NCBI GenBank assembly: GCA_018433765.1
Contig: JAHDQO010000001.1
Span: forward strand, 1-64,000
Source: Tissierellales bacterium
GTDB lineage: Bacteria; Bacillota; Clostridia; Tissierellales; Sedimentibacteraceae
Direction of reading: 5' to 3'
Length of the DNA: 64,000 nt
The translations under genes and the position numbers were made by a program. Below are positions 7,481 to 16,651 of this stretch, one piece after another. The notes below the pieces were generated by a model. That model was not told the DNA's origin, did not search any database, and was given only the letters and a program-made list of their open reading frames with translations. Each line of letters starts with the position of its first letter. Within the stretch, counting starts at the first letter, position 1.

Positions 7481-8506
7481 ATGAAAATATCGGAATTTAT
7501 AAAAGATAAGAAGATTTTTTTTATAGCATATATTGTTAATATGGTGTTTGTTAATTTGATAGTTTATTTGGATATATTAGCAATCTCTAAGGACAGCTTA
7601 TATTATATAGATATATTATCTGTGGTTATATTAGGTATATCAATGGCTTTAATTTATATAAAAGAAAGACAAATATTTAAAATACTTAAAAATAATACAA
7701 CTGAAGAGATATTTAATCCTGAAAGTTTGGATTTTGAACATAGTGCTATAGGAGAAGTATATAAAGAGTATTATATAAGTTACTATAAATATATAAATAA
7801 ACAATATAATAAACTAAGTAAAAAGCAGCAGCTGTTTACTGACTATATTACATCTTGGGTACATTCTGTAAAAACTCCTTTAACAGCTTCTAAACTAATG
7901 ATAGAAAATGATGTAGAATCTAGCAGCAGCACACTGAATAATGTGGAAAAAGAACTTGAACAGATATTACATTATACGGAACAGGCTCTTTACTATGTCA
8001 GATTAGATAGTTTCACAAAAGATTATATTATTACAGAATGTAGCATTAAAAAGTTTATTATGAAGTCAATAAAAAAACACTCTAGAACATTCATTTCGAA
8101 AAAAATATCAATTGAAATAGATGTAGATGAAATGAAAGTTCTTACAGATGAAAAATGGATAACATTTATTATAAATCAAATCATTTATAATTCATTGAAA
8201 TATACAGAAATTGGAGGAACAATTACTGTAAAAACTGAACAATCAAGAGATAAAATAATTCTAACTATAAAAGATAATGGATGCGGTATAAAAGAAGAAG
8301 ATAAAAAAAGAGTTTTTGATAGAGGATTTACAGGTTATAATGGTAGAAAATATGAACATTCTACAGGTATGGGATTGTATCTTGTTAAAAAACTATGCAT
8401 TATGTTAGGACATCAAATAGAAATTAGTTCTAAATTCGGAGAGTATACTAGTGTAACGATAAAATTTAATAAAGCAGGATATTATAGTAGTATTAAGAAA
8501 CTTTAA
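7481..8506 (+). CDS. Intramembrane-sensing histidine kinase (BceS-like)
   Basis: 341 residues from ATG 7481, chosen because GGAAAGG lies 6 bases upstream. A TTG at 7466 would overlap it. Two membrane helices (about 13-33 and 41-58) are joined by a very short outer loop, the hallmark of BceS-type kinases that sense through their ABC transporter. The H-box is W-V-H-S-V-K-T-P (phospho-His about residue 132), the N-box is I-I-Y-N-S-L-K-Y, and the G-boxes are D-N-G-C-G-I and G-M-G-L-Y-L-V. With the regulator upstream and BceAB downstream this forms a peptide-antibiotic detoxification module. A strong terminator directly follows. Confidence 0.87.
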   Translation: MKISEFIKDKKIFFIAYIVNMVFVNLIVYLDILAISKDSLYYIDILSVVILGISMALIYIKERQIFKILKNNTTEEIFNPESLDFEHSAIGEVYKEYYISYYKYINKQYNKLSKKQQLFTDYITSWVHSVKTPLTASKLMIENDVESSSSTLNNVEKELEQILHYTEQALYYVRLDSFTKDYIITECSIKKFIMKSIKKHSRTFISKKISIEIDVDEMKVLTDEKWITFIINQIIYNSLKYTEIGGTITVKTEQSRDKIILTIKDNGCGIKEEDKKRVFDRGFTGYNGRKYEHSTGMGLYLVKKLCIMLGHQIEISSKFGEYTSVTIKFNKAGYYSSIKKL

Positions 8507-8538
8507 AAATAACCTTACAAAACTGTAAGGTTATTTTT
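8506..8538 (+). terminator. Strong terminator after the histidine kinase gene
   Basis: A perfect 14-bp stem, AAAATAACCTTACA (8506-8519) with TGTAAGGTTATTTT (8524-8537), closed by an AAAC loop. The T-run is built into the stem. It begins at the last base of the kinase stop codon. Confidence 0.8.
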
Positions 8539-8626
8539 AGTTTTGTTATATTGGTAAATGGAATGAGTTATATAACAGATGTAAAATATCAATATAAATC
8601 AAATAGATAAATATTTGGAGGAAATT

Positions 8627-9439
8627 ATGACGCTTATACAATCTGTTATATTAGGAATAGTTCAAGGTATTGCTGAATTTTTACCTGTAAGCAGTTCGGG
8701 ACATTTGGCAATATTACAGCATTATTTTGGAATAAGTGAAGGAAATCTATTTTACAGCATTATGCTTCACTTGAGTACAGGTTTAGTTGTAATTATACTA
8801 TTTAGAAAAGATATTAAAGAGCTCATTAAGGCCTTTTTCAATGTAATTATTAATATTTTTAGAAAAAGAAAACTTAGTTTTAATAGTAAATATGAAAAAT
8901 TGATGCTGCTTATAATAATTAGTTCAATACCTACAGCACTCATTGGACTTCTGTTTGAAGATTATTTTGAACAAGCATATACAAACTTAAGCAGCATAGG
9001 TATAGCTTTAATAGCTACAGGTATGTTACTTTTTATATCTGATAAGTTTTTGAATCAGAATATTAAAATAGAGCAAGCAGGCTTGTTTAGAGGTGCGGTA
9101 GTAGGCTTATTTCAAGGTCTAGCAATTATGCCGGGTATTTCTCGATCTGGTTCAACAATAGTTGGATCATTGCTAGTAGGCTTGAACAGAAAAGATGCTG
9201 CAAGATTTTCTTTTTTATTATCAATTCCAGCAATTTTAGGAGCTGCACTACTAGAAATGTTTAAATTAAATACAAGCGATGTAGTTATTGATATTAATCT
9301 AATAATAGGTATGATTGCATCATTTATATTCGGTATAATGTCAATAAAAATATTATTAAGACTAATAGAAAAAGGAAAATTAATTTATTTTTCAATTTAT
9401 GTATGGATTTTAGGGACTATAGTATTAATTTTAAATTAA
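8627..9439 (+). CDS. uppP: Undecaprenyl-diphosphatase UppP/BacA
   Basis: 271 residues from ATG 8627, with TTGGAGG 5 bases upstream. The family signatures are clear: the N-terminal G-I-V-Q-G-I-A-E-F-L-P-V-S-S-S-G-H with catalytic Glu and His, and the second half-repeat F-Q-G-L-A-I-M-P-G-I-S-R-S-G-S-T. About eight membrane helices fill the protein. It dephosphorylates undecaprenyl pyrophosphate to regenerate the lipid carrier for peptidoglycan, and extra copies give bacitracin resistance. Its position between the Bce two-component genes and the Bce transporter suggests it belongs to the same cell-envelope defence regulon. Confidence 0.93.
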   Translation: MTLIQSVILGIVQGIAEFLPVSSSGHLAILQHYFGISEGNLFYSIMLHLSTGLVVIILFRKDIKELIKAFFNVIINIFRKRKLSFNSKYEKLMLLIIISSIPTALIGLLFEDYFEQAYTNLSSIGIALIATGMLLFISDKFLNQNIKIEQAGLFRGAVVGLFQGLAIMPGISRSGSTIVGSLLVGLNRKDAARFSFLLSIPAILGAALLEMFKLNTSDVVIDINLIIGMIASFIFGIMSIKILLRLIEKGKLIYFSIYVWILGTIVLILN

Positions 9440-9525
9440 TTTAAAATTATATAGGTAATCTTAATAAGAACAGCAGAGTAAAAATATAAGTTATAATTTA
9501 CCAATTGAGAAGAGGAGAATTTAAT

Positions 9526-10290
9526 ATGACTACAATACTAAAAACACAAAATTTAACAAAAGTATATGGATCTAAATTGCACAGCACAACTGCTTTAAAT
9601 AATGTTGATATACAAATTGAAGAAGGAGAATTTATAGGAATAATGGGACCTTCAGGTGCAGGTAAAAGTACACTACTAAATATACTAGCTACTATTGATG
9701 AACCAACAAACGGCAGCGTTTATTACGATAATAAAGATATTTTTAAAATGAAGCAAAGAGATTTAGCTGACTTTAGAAGAGAATCTTTAGGTTTTATTTT
9801 TCAAGATTTTAATTTACTAGATACATTAACTGCAAAAGAAAATATTTTACTGCCATTAACAATATCAAATATGAATCATAAAGAAATAGAAAAAAGAATT
9901 AAAGAGGCAGCAGAAATATTAGGCATACAAGATATTCTAGATAAATTTCCGTATGAAATTTCAGGAGGACAAAAACAAAGAACAGCGGCAGCAAGAGCTA
10001 TAGTCCATAACCCTAAGCTTATACTTGCAGATGAACCAACTGGAGCACTTGATTCTAAATCAGCAACAGAATTATTGAGCTGCTTTACAAGATTAAACGA
10101 AGAATTTAAAGCAACAATATTGGTAGTTACACATGATCCTTTTGCGGCAAGTTTCTGTAAAAGAGTGTTGTTTATAAAAGATGGAAAAATATTTACAGAG
10201 CTGCATAGCAGTGGAAAAAGAAAAGAATTATACAATAAAGTTATAGACGTGTTAGCTGCTATGGGAGGTGGTATAGGTGAACTTTTATAA
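9526..10290 (+). CDS. Bce-type ABC transporter ATPase (BceA-like)
   Basis: 254 residues from ATG 9526 (AGAGGAG upstream; TTG 9505 rejected). Walker A is G-P-S-G-A-G-K-S-T-L, Q-loop F-I-F-Q-D-F-N-L-L-D-T, signature I-S-G-G-Q-K-Q-R-T-A-A-A-R-A, Walker [12 protein letters not shown]. The 'F-Q-D-F-N-L-L-D-T-L-T' block is characteristic of BceA/VraD/YxdL ATPases. A C-terminal extension of about 25 residues follows the switch-His region. The stop overlaps the permease start by 14 bases, so translation is coupled. Powers target-protecting removal of bacitracin or lantibiotics from lipid II-cycle intermediates. Confidence 0.88.
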   Translation: MTTILKTQNLTKVYGSKLHSTTALNNVDIQIEEGEFIGIMGPSGAGKSTLLNILATIDEPTNGSVYYDNKDIFKMKQRDLADFRRESLGFIFQDFNLLDTLTAKENILLPLTISNMNHKEIEKRIKEAAEILGIQDILDKFPYEISGGQKQRTAAARAIVHNPKLILADEPTGALDSKSATELLSCFTRLNEEFKATILVVTHDPFAASFCKRVLFIKDGKIFTELHSSGKRKELYNKVIDVLAAMGGGIGELL

Positions 10291-12247
10291 TATTGCATTT
10301 AAAAATATACGCAGAAACTTTAAAAATTATAAACTTTATATATTTTCAACTACTTTCATAATTACGATTTATTATGTATTTAATGCTATAGCTTACAATC
10401 CACAAGTTATTCTTGAAGCTAAAAATTCAGCAAAATATAATACGGGATTAGTCAGTACTGGAGTTGTTATTGCGGTAATATCGGCAGTTTTTATATGGTA
10501 TTCAAGCAGTTTCTTTATAAGAAGCAGAAAAAAAGAGTTAGGTATGTATTCATTATTTGGCATACGTAAATCACAAATAAACTTAATGATATTTATTGAA
10601 AACATTATAATAGCTGTAATGTCTATAGCTATAGGAATATTAGCTGGTATCTTACTATCTAGGTTATTCACAATGTTAATATTCAAGTTAATGAGGAATA
10701 TCGAAACAGTGAAGTTTTTAGTTCCATTTGAAGCTGTAAGAAGTACGGTTTTTATTTTTATAGGACTGTTTTTATTAGCATCAGTTTTATCTTCTATTCA
10801 AATTTCAAGGTTAAAATTGATTGATTTATTTTCAGCTCATAAAAAGAGAGAAAAAGAACCAAAAAGTAATATAATATTGACTGTATTATCAATAGCATTG
10901 ATAGTGTTTGGTTATTGGTTATCACAGCATATGTTTATGAATTCCTTATTTGGAAATAATATTTTTGTAAGTGCCCTTGTTATTTTGACAACTGTTATAT
11001 TAGGTACTTTTGGACTATTTTCTTTTGCTGTTATATTTATTACAAAGCTAGCTAAAAAAAATAAAAAATCATATTATAAAGATAAAAATCTTATATCAAT
11101 ATCAAATTTATCATATAGGATAAAAAGTCAAGCCAGAACATTAGCGATTATTACTGTTCTTAGTGGTTCTGCTATGACTGCAATGGGAGTAGTCTACTGC
11201 TCATACTATGACCAAATAGTACAATTTCAAGCTAAGCAGCCATTTAGTTATAATTTATTTGAAATTGATGACGATAATACAGAAAATGAAATATTAAGTA
11301 TAATAAATAAATATGATAAACATAAAATAACAGGTAAAATAAAAAATAAAATAGTCACTGTAGAGGGTAGTATTGATTCTAAAGAAGAGAATAATATTAT
11401 TTCTCAGTTCTTTAGTAACAAAATGGATGTGAATGTAATTTCAGAATCACAATATAACGACATAATGAAAGCAAGAAATAAAGACAATAAGCTTAATTTA
11501 AATAGTAATGAATGTTTTTTACAGAGCTATATAGCTATGAATTTTACTTTGACTGGAGATATAGAAGATCTTGTTATGAATATTGATTTAAAAGATGAAG
11601 TTAAACAGTTGAATATAGTTGGTACAGATACAAACGTAGCAATTGAACAGAACTTTGAATATATGATGATAGTTGTTGATGATGAACTATTTAGTAATTT
11701 AGAATTAAAGGACTTCAACAAAACAGAAGTTTTATCCATAAATATTAATAAAACTCTTGACAGTAAAGAATTATCTGAAGAATTAGAGCAGTATTCAATA
11801 AAGAAGGGTATAAATTGTTTTAGTTATTATAGTGATTATATCGGAAGCTCAAAACAACAAGGAGTAATATTATTTTCAACATTCTTTGCAGGAATTGTAT
11901 TTCTTATAACTACTGGATGTGTAATATATTTTAAAATGATTACTGAAGCGAAAAATGATAAAGAAAAATATGATATATTAAGAAAGATAGGATTTAGAGA
12001 TATAGTAATAAAGAAAGCAATTAGAAAGCAGGTATTTATAATGTTTATGCTACCATTATTATTAGGAACAGTACATGCGTTATTTGCACTATCAACTTTT
12101 TCACAATTGTTCAGTACTGATTTAAGAATACCAATAATTATAAATGTAGTGATATATTGTTCAATATACTTTATTTATTACTTATTAACAGTGAACTATT
12201 ATAATAGAATTTGTTTAAAAAGCAAATATGCAAGAGTTATGCAATAA
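10277..12247 (+). CDS. Bce-type ABC transporter permease (BceB-like)
   Basis: 656 residues, ten predicted membrane helices. A first block (about 20-310) contains the FtsX-like segment R-S-R-K-K-E-L-G-M-Y-S-L-F-G-I. A large outer domain of about 210 residues (about 320-530) follows, and a last FtsX block with K-Y-D-I-L-R-K-I-G-F near residue 570. The big loop between helices 7 and 8 is the diagnostic BceB feature, where peptide is recognised and signalled to the kinase. The start is GTG 10277, inside the ATPase gene, with GGGAGGTGG just upstream. Substrate class (bacitracin, lantibiotic, defensin) cannot be told from sequence. Confidence 0.88.
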   Translation: MNFYNIAFKNIRRNFKNYKLYIFSTTFIITIYYVFNAIAYNPQVILEAKNSAKYNTGLVSTGVVIAVISAVFIWYSSSFFIRSRKKELGMYSLFGIRKSQINLMIFIENIIIAVMSIAIGILAGILLSRLFTMLIFKLMRNIETVKFLVPFEAVRSTVFIFIGLFLLASVLSSIQISRLKLIDLFSAHKKREKEPKSNIILTVLSIALIVFGYWLSQHMFMNSLFGNNIFVSALVILTTVILGTFGLFSFAVIFITKLAKKNKKSYYKDKNLISISNLSYRIKSQARTLAIITVLSGSAMTAMGVVYCSYYDQIVQFQAKQPFSYNLFEIDDDNTENEILSIINKYDKHKITGKIKNKIVTVEGSIDSKEENNIISQFFSNKMDVNVISESQYNDIMKARNKDNKLNLNSNECFLQSYIAMNFTLTGDIEDLVMNIDLKDEVKQLNIVGTDTNVAIEQNFEYMMIVVDDELFSNLELKDFNKTEVLSININKTLDSKELSEELEQYSIKKGINCFSYYSDYIGSSKQQGVILFSTFFAGIVFLITTGCVIYFKMITEAKNDKEKYDILRKIGFRDIVIKKAIRKQVFIMFMLPLLLGTVHALFALSTFSQLFSTDLRIPIIINVVIYCSIYFIYYLLTVNYYNRICLKSKYARVMQ

Positions 12248-12300
12248 CAATAGGTTTTTATTAACTAATATATTAAATTATTACTTTTAACAGAAAAAAC

Positions 12301-12329
12301 TTGCAAAAAACCGTTTAAAGTATTAAACT
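12301..12329 (+). promoter_or_regulatory. Candidate promoter of typA
   Basis: TTGCAA (12301-12306) and TAAACT (12324-12329) are separated by 17 bases and lie about 37 bases before the GTG start of typA. The -35 is good, the -10 weak. Confidence 0.4.
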
Positions 12330-12366
12330 ATCTCATGTACGTTAAAATAGAAAGCAGGTTTTAAAA

Positions 12367-14178
12367 GTGAGTAATAAAATAATAAACATAGCAGTGATAG
12401 CACATGTTGATGCAGGTAAATCAACTCTGGTAGATGCATTTTTAACACAAAGCGGTGTATTTAGAGCAAATCAAGAAGTGGTTGATTGTGTAATGGACAG
12501 CAATGACCTAGAAAGAGAAAGAGGAATAACTATATATTCTAAAAACTGTTCAGTTATGTATAATGACATTAAGATTAATATAGTAGATACTCCGGGGCAT
12601 GCTGACTTTTCATCAGAAGTTGAGAGAATAATAAAAACAGTAGATACAGTAATATTATTAGTAGATTCAAGCGAAGGCCCAATGCCTCAAACGAGGTTTG
12701 TACTTCAAAAATCATTGGAATTAGGACTTAAGCCTATATTATTAATTAACAAGATTGATAAGAAAAATCACAGAGCAGAAGAAGTAGTAGATATGGTATT
12801 TGATTTATTTGTTGAATTAAATGCTAACGATGAACAGCTTGATTTTCCAATATTGTACGGCGTAGCAAAAGAAGGAATAGTAAAAAGAGAATTAGATGAT
12901 GATAATAAAGATATACTTCCGTTAATTGAAACAATAGTACAACATGCAAAACCATACCCAGATAAAAATGAAGAATCCTTACAGCTTCAAATATCAGCTC
13001 TTGCATATGATGACTATATTGGAAGACTTGGAATTGGTAGAATATACAAAGGTAAAATAAGAGAAGGTCAGATGGTTTCTATATCAAGACGAGATGGCAG
13101 CATATCCAAGCAAAAAATATCTCAAATATTTGTATATGAAGGCATGAAAAGAAAAGCAGTAAAAGAAGCTGGGAGTGGCGATATAGTAGTTGTAGCCGGT
13201 ATTCCACAAATATCTATAGGAGAAACTATATGTAATGAAAACAAAGTTGAACCTATGGAAATGATAAGAATAGAAGAGCCCACTTTATCAATGAATTTTC
13301 TAATAAATACATCTCCTTTCGTAGGACAAAGCGGCAAATACGTAACTACAAGACATTTAAAAGCAAGATTAGAAAAAGAGCTAGAAGTAAATGTTGGACT
13401 TAAAGTTGAGCCATTAGCAGATAGTGTAGATGGATTCAAAGTATCAGGAAGAGGAGAACTTCATTTATCCATACTTCTTGAAAACATGAGAAGAGAAGGA
13501 TATGAAGTTGCTGTTTCTAAACCAGAGGTAATATTACACAGAGAAGATGGAATTCTAAAAGAGCCTATAGAAAGAGTAATAATAAATGTTCCAGAAGAAT
13601 ATTCAGGCACAGTTATATCAAAACTTAATGTAAGAAAAGGACTTATGGAGTCAATGCTTCCCGATGGTGGAGGATATGTTAAGATAGAATTTTTAGTACC
13701 TACAAGAGGTCTTCTTGGTTATAGAACTGAATTTATTAATGATACAAGAGGTGAAGGAACTTTTGTAAGAAGATTCGAAAAATACGAAAAATACAAAGGT
13801 GAAATACCTCAAAGAATGAACGGAGTGCTAATATCTCAAGAACAGGGTGAAGCAATGGCATATTCATTAGTAAACCTAAGCGAAAGAGGACAGCTATTTA
13901 TTGTACCTAGCACTAAAGTTTATGAAGGTATGATTATAGGTATGAATTCTAGAACAGATGATATGACTGTAAATCCTTGCAAAAACAAAAGACTGACAAA
14001 TGTTAGAGCATCTGGAACTGATGAAGCATTAAAATTATCACCTGCTAGGATTATGACACTTGAAGAAGCTTTAGAATTTATAAATGATGATGAATTGGTT
14101 GAAATAACACCGGATGAAATTAGGTTAAGGAAAAAACATCTTAAAGAATTGGATAGAAGAAGAAACTCAAAAAGATAA
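12367..14178 (+). CDS. typA: Ribosome-associated GTPase TypA/BipA
   Basis: 603 residues, the normal family length. G1 is A-H-V-D-A-G-K-S-T, the switch region is E-R-E-R-G-I-T, G3 is D-T-P-G-H-A-D-F, and G4 is N-K-I-D. The elongation-factor domains II and III, the EF-G-like domain V and the TypA-specific C-terminal domain (G-T-F-V-R-R-F...V-T-P-C-K-like V-N-P-C-K-N-K-R) follow. TypA binds the 70S ribosome and is needed for ribosome assembly and stress or cold growth. The start is GTG 12367 (AAGCAGG upstream). The C-terminal tail is rich in Lys and Arg. Ordinary chromosomal gene; a structured repeat serves as its 3' boundary. Confidence 0.95.
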   Translation: MSNKIINIAVIAHVDAGKSTLVDAFLTQSGVFRANQEVVDCVMDSNDLERERGITIYSKNCSVMYNDIKINIVDTPGHADFSSEVERIIKTVDTVILLVDSSEGPMPQTRFVLQKSLELGLKPILLINKIDKKNHRAEEVVDMVFDLFVELNANDEQLDFPILYGVAKEGIVKRELDDDNKDILPLIETIVQHAKPYPDKNEESLQLQISALAYDDYIGRLGIGRIYKGKIREGQMVSISRRDGSISKQKISQIFVYEGMKRKAVKEAGSGDIVVVAGIPQISIGETICNENKVEPMEMIRIEEPTLSMNFLINTSPFVGQSGKYVTTRHLKARLEKELEVNVGLKVEPLADSVDGFKVSGRGELHLSILLENMRREGYEVAVSKPEVILHREDGILKEPIERVIINVPEEYSGTVISKLNVRKGLMESMLPDGGGYVKIEFLVPTRGLLGYRTEFINDTRGEGTFVRRFEKYEKYKGEIPQRMNGVLISQEQGEAMAYSLVNLSERGQLFIVPSTKVYEGMIIGMNSRTDDMTVNPCKNKRLTNVRASGTDEALKLSPARIMTLEEALEFINDDELVEITPDEIRLRKKHLKELDRRRNSKR

Positions 14179-14198
14179 AATATAAAATAAAGAAATTT

Positions 14199-14396
14199 GA
14201 GAGCGGATTCATCCGCTCTCAGATTGTTGACAAAGTCAACAAAATGACAGGCTTTTGAGAAACTTGAAGTTCGAGGCGTGCCGAAAGCGAGTAAGCGGAG
14301 CGTATATAAAAATACGTGAGCATTCTCGATTGAGGCAACAACGATGAAATTCGGGTTTGTCAATAGCCTGAGAGCGGACGAATCCGCTCTTTTTTT
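14199..14396. repeat. About 190-bp structured intergenic element ending in a terminator
   Basis: It begins with the hairpin GAGAGCGGAT-TC-ATCCGCTCTC (14199-14220). The segment 14211-14234 recurs inverted at 14356-14379 (about 20 of 24 positions match), forming long terminal inverted repeats. Inside are GTTGAC-AAA-GTCAAC (14226-14240) and a G+C-rich core with GCCGAAAGCGAGTAAGCGGA (14280-14299) and ACGTGAGC. It ends with AGAGCGGA/TCCGCTCT plus a T-run (14371-14396), a terminator for typA. Its composition differs sharply from the surrounding A+T-rich DNA. From memory, similar GCGAAAGCGAG...AAGCGGAGCGTA cores are scattered in clostridial genomes. Confidence 0.6.
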
Positions 14397-14486
14397 ATTA
14401 ACTTTTAACTAATAAATAGAATAAATATTTATTTTATGTTATAATTTACTAAAAATTATATTTATTTTAAGGACAAGGTATACAAA

Positions 14487-15326
14487 ATGAAATTAAAAAT
14501 TTTAGTAGATAACAATACTTACATAGACAGATACTTTTACGGCGAACCCGGAGTTTCGTATTTTATTAGAGATGACGATAAAAGTATTCTTTTTGATACA
14601 GGTTATTCAGACCTATTCATTAAAAATGCTCATAAAATGAATGTAAATCTTTTAAATATAGACTATTTAGTTATTTCACATGGACACAATGACCATACAT
14701 GGGGACTGGTTCCATTAATTAAACTATATGCTGAAGCAGAAGCAGAAAAACTAAAATATAATAAACCAAAATTAATAGCACATCCATTAGCGTTTAACAG
14801 TAAGCAATTAAATAATTCAGATATAGGGTCTATTGTTGATAGTAAAATATTAAGTAATCAATTCAATATTGAATTAACTAAAAACCCTATATGGATAACA
14901 AAGAAACTAGTTTTCTTAGGTGAAATTAAAAGAAAACACAGCTTCGAAAATAAAATACCTATAGGTAAAACATATAACAATGGTGTAGGAAGACCGGACT
15001 ATTTGTATGATGATTCTGCACTAGTCTATAAAACAAATGAAGGGTTAGTTATAATAACAGGATGTTCACATTCAGGTATTTGTAATATTATTGAATATGC
15101 AATGAAGGTGTGTGATGATAATAGAATAATAGACATTATTGGAGGTTTTCATTTACTAAATCCGAGTAAAGAACAGCTTTCAAATACTGTAGAATACTTT
15201 TCTAAATTAAATATAAAACAAGTTCATGCATGTCACTGCACAGATTTAAAATCAAGAATTGAATTATCTAAAGTAGTAGATCTAAAAGAAGTAGGAGTTG
15301 GTCTAGAATTGGGCGAGTATATATAA
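14487..15326 (+). CDS. Metallo-beta-lactamase-fold hydrolase
   Basis: 279 residues. Metal-binding motif S-H-G-H-N-D-H-T (about residues 69-75), further ligands in T-G-C-S-H-S-G (about 193-197) and G-G-F-H-L-L near 219. The 'C-S-H-x-G-x-x-N-I' and 'G-G-F-H-L' blocks match the subfamily annotated as 7,8-dihydropterin-6-methyl-aminobenzene-phosphate synthase-like (archaeal MptA-adjacent) MBL proteins. In bacteria the true substrate is unknown. It is followed after 27 bases by a cysteine hydrolase gene, so the two are probably cotranscribed. The start is ATG 14487. Confidence 0.8.
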   Translation: MKLKILVDNNTYIDRYFYGEPGVSYFIRDDDKSILFDTGYSDLFIKNAHKMNVNLLNIDYLVISHGHNDHTWGLVPLIKLYAEAEAEKLKYNKPKLIAHPLAFNSKQLNNSDIGSIVDSKILSNQFNIELTKNPIWITKKLVFLGEIKRKHSFENKIPIGKTYNNGVGRPDYLYDDSALVYKTNEGLVIITGCSHSGICNIIEYAMKVCDDNRIIDIIGGFHLLNPSKEQLSNTVEYFSKLNIKQVHACHCTDLKSRIELSKVVDLKEVGVGLELGEYI

Positions 15327-15353
15327 ATAATTACTAAGAAAGGAGGATAAAAG

Positions 15354-16034
15354 ATGAAAATAAATGCATTAACAGATGATAGTTTCAATGAAATTATAGA
15401 AACAATAAAAAACATAATTAAGGAAGTAAAAAATTTACCTGTAGAGTTGTTGCAAAACTATTCTGTAGATAGTACAGCTATTTTAATAGTAGATATGGTA
15501 AATGGATTTACTAAATTCGGTAGTTTATATTCAGATAGAAGTGAAAAAAATATTATTCAAGTAAAAGAAATATTAAAAAAAGCCTCAAACTATAAAAAAA
15601 TATTTATAGCAGATAGCCATAATGCTGACAGTACAGAATTCTTATCATATCCAAAGCATTGTATTAAGGATACATCAGAAAGTGAAATTGTAGATGAATT
15701 GAAAGACTTTATAGATAAAAACAGTTTAATAATAAATAAAAATTCTACAAATGCAATGTTTAGCATTGATTTTAGTAATTGGATAAAATCTAATAAAGAC
15801 GTTACTAATTTCATAGTTATGGGTGTATGTACTGATATTTGTGTTGAACAATTAGCTATGGGGTTAAAAGCTTATTTTAATGAAAACAATATAAAATCTA
15901 AAATCGTAGTACCTGTAAATGCTGTTGAAACCTATCATTTGGAACAAACCTTACATAATGCTGATTTAATGAATTTAGTGTCATTATATAACATGAAAAA
16001 CAATGGAATCGAATTAGTTAAAAATATTAAATAA
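15354..16034 (+). CDS. Isochorismatase-like cysteine hydrolase (nicotinamidase type)
   Basis: 226 residues. The catalytic triad is visible: Asp in L-I-V-D-M-V-N-G-F, Lys in L-I-I-N-K-N-S-T-N-A-M-F, and Cys in V-M-G-V-C-T-D-I-C-V. The D-S-H segment (A-D-S-H-N) supplies the metal or zinc ligands used by nicotinamidases (PncA). An N-terminal extension of about 40 residues precedes the fold. Likely releases ammonia from an amide such as nicotinamide for NAD salvage, though other amidohydrolases share these motifs. AAGGAGG precedes the ATG. Cotranscribed with the MBL gene and ended by a shared terminator. Confidence 0.8.
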   Translation: MKINALTDDSFNEIIETIKNIIKEVKNLPVELLQNYSVDSTAILIVDMVNGFTKFGSLYSDRSEKNIIQVKEILKKASNYKKIFIADSHNADSTEFLSYPKHCIKDTSESEIVDELKDFIDKNSLIINKNSTNAMFSIDFSNWIKSNKDVTNFIVMGVCTDICVEQLAMGLKAYFNENNIKSKIVVPVNAVETYHLEQTLHNADLMNLVSLYNMKNNGIELVKNIK

Positions 16035-16040
16035 TTAAAT

Positions 16041-16074
16041 AAAATGAAGCAGTTTAATTTATTGCTTCATTTTT
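16041..16074. terminator. Bidirectional terminator between convergent genes
   Basis: AAAATGAAGCA (16041-16051) pairs with TGCTTCATTTT (16063-16073). T-runs flank it in both directions. It ends the cysteine hydrolase transcript and touches the stop codon of the DUF2284 gene on the other strand. Confidence 0.7.
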
Positions 16075-16651
16075 ATTTAAAAAAATCTTTTATATTATCA
16101 ATAACTTTATTAGTAAAAACTGCGCTTACCAAAGTAAAATATTCTGGAAGTTTATCAGAAGACCATAATATTGGAGTATTAAGCAAATAATTAGCTGTTT
16201 TACTTACATCAAATCCCAATGATTCTAGTGAATACCTCATTCTATCTGGATATCGACAGGGTTTATTCTGTGGTCGTGTACAGCTTTTGCAAATTAAGCA
16301 GCTTCCCGGGTATAGACTTATTGAATCTGTATGTTCCTTCTCAATATCAAGTAATCCTGCACCTATTTCTTTTCTAACGTCTGCTAATGTTTTATATGTA
16401 AAGTCTTTAATCATGTCAAGTGTAATGCTATTAATAGTTTCATTAGTAAAATTTATTTTTGTACCTATTAAGTAAACATTAGTATATTTATTAATTAAAT
16501 CATCAATGCAGAAATCATAAGGAGGACAAGACCATAATTTACTGTAATTTTTACACTTCTTACAGTATTCTAAAAATACTTTAGGGTTATAATAATCCTT
16601 TTTAAAATCTATCATACTTATTCCATTAAAAATATAGTTTAATTTATACAT
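16073..16651 (-). CDS. DUF2284 cysteine-rich metal-binding protein
   Basis: 192 residues from ATG 16651, which has AGGAG 6 bases upstream on this strand. The longer reading to 16777 would add a hydrophobic leader without a ribosome binding site. Two cysteine clusters are visible: C-K-K-C...W-S-C-P-P-Y-D in the first third and C-L-I-C-K-S-C...C-R-Y-P in the second half, followed by R-Y-S-L-E-S-L-G-F-D-V. This is the DUF2284 pattern, thought to bind a metal or Fe-S cluster. Function unknown; often found in anaerobes near corrinoid or redox enzymes, but nothing of the kind is adjacent here. Confidence 0.8.
   Translation of the reverse strand: MYKLNYIFNGISMIDFKKDYYNPKVFLEYCKKCKNYSKLWSCPPYDFCIDDLINKYTNVYLIGTKINFTNETINSITLDMIKDFTYKTLADVRKEIGAGLLDIEKEHTDSISLYPGSCLICKSCTRPQNKPCRYPDRMRYSLESLGFDVSKTANYLLNTPILWSSDKLPEYFTLVSAVFTNKVIDNIKDFFK

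Noticed and set aside
9876-10298. Reverse-strand ORF of 140 codons inside the BceA-like gene
   Set aside because: It lies wholly opposite a well-supported ATPase gene and shows no domain. The same applies to the many other reverse-strand ORFs inside NRPS, typA and FtsX genes.
13920-14363. Reverse-strand ORF of 147 codons across the end of typA and the structured element
   Set aside because: It is antisense to typA and runs through the palindromic repeat. Composition and lack of a ribosome binding site mark it as spurious.
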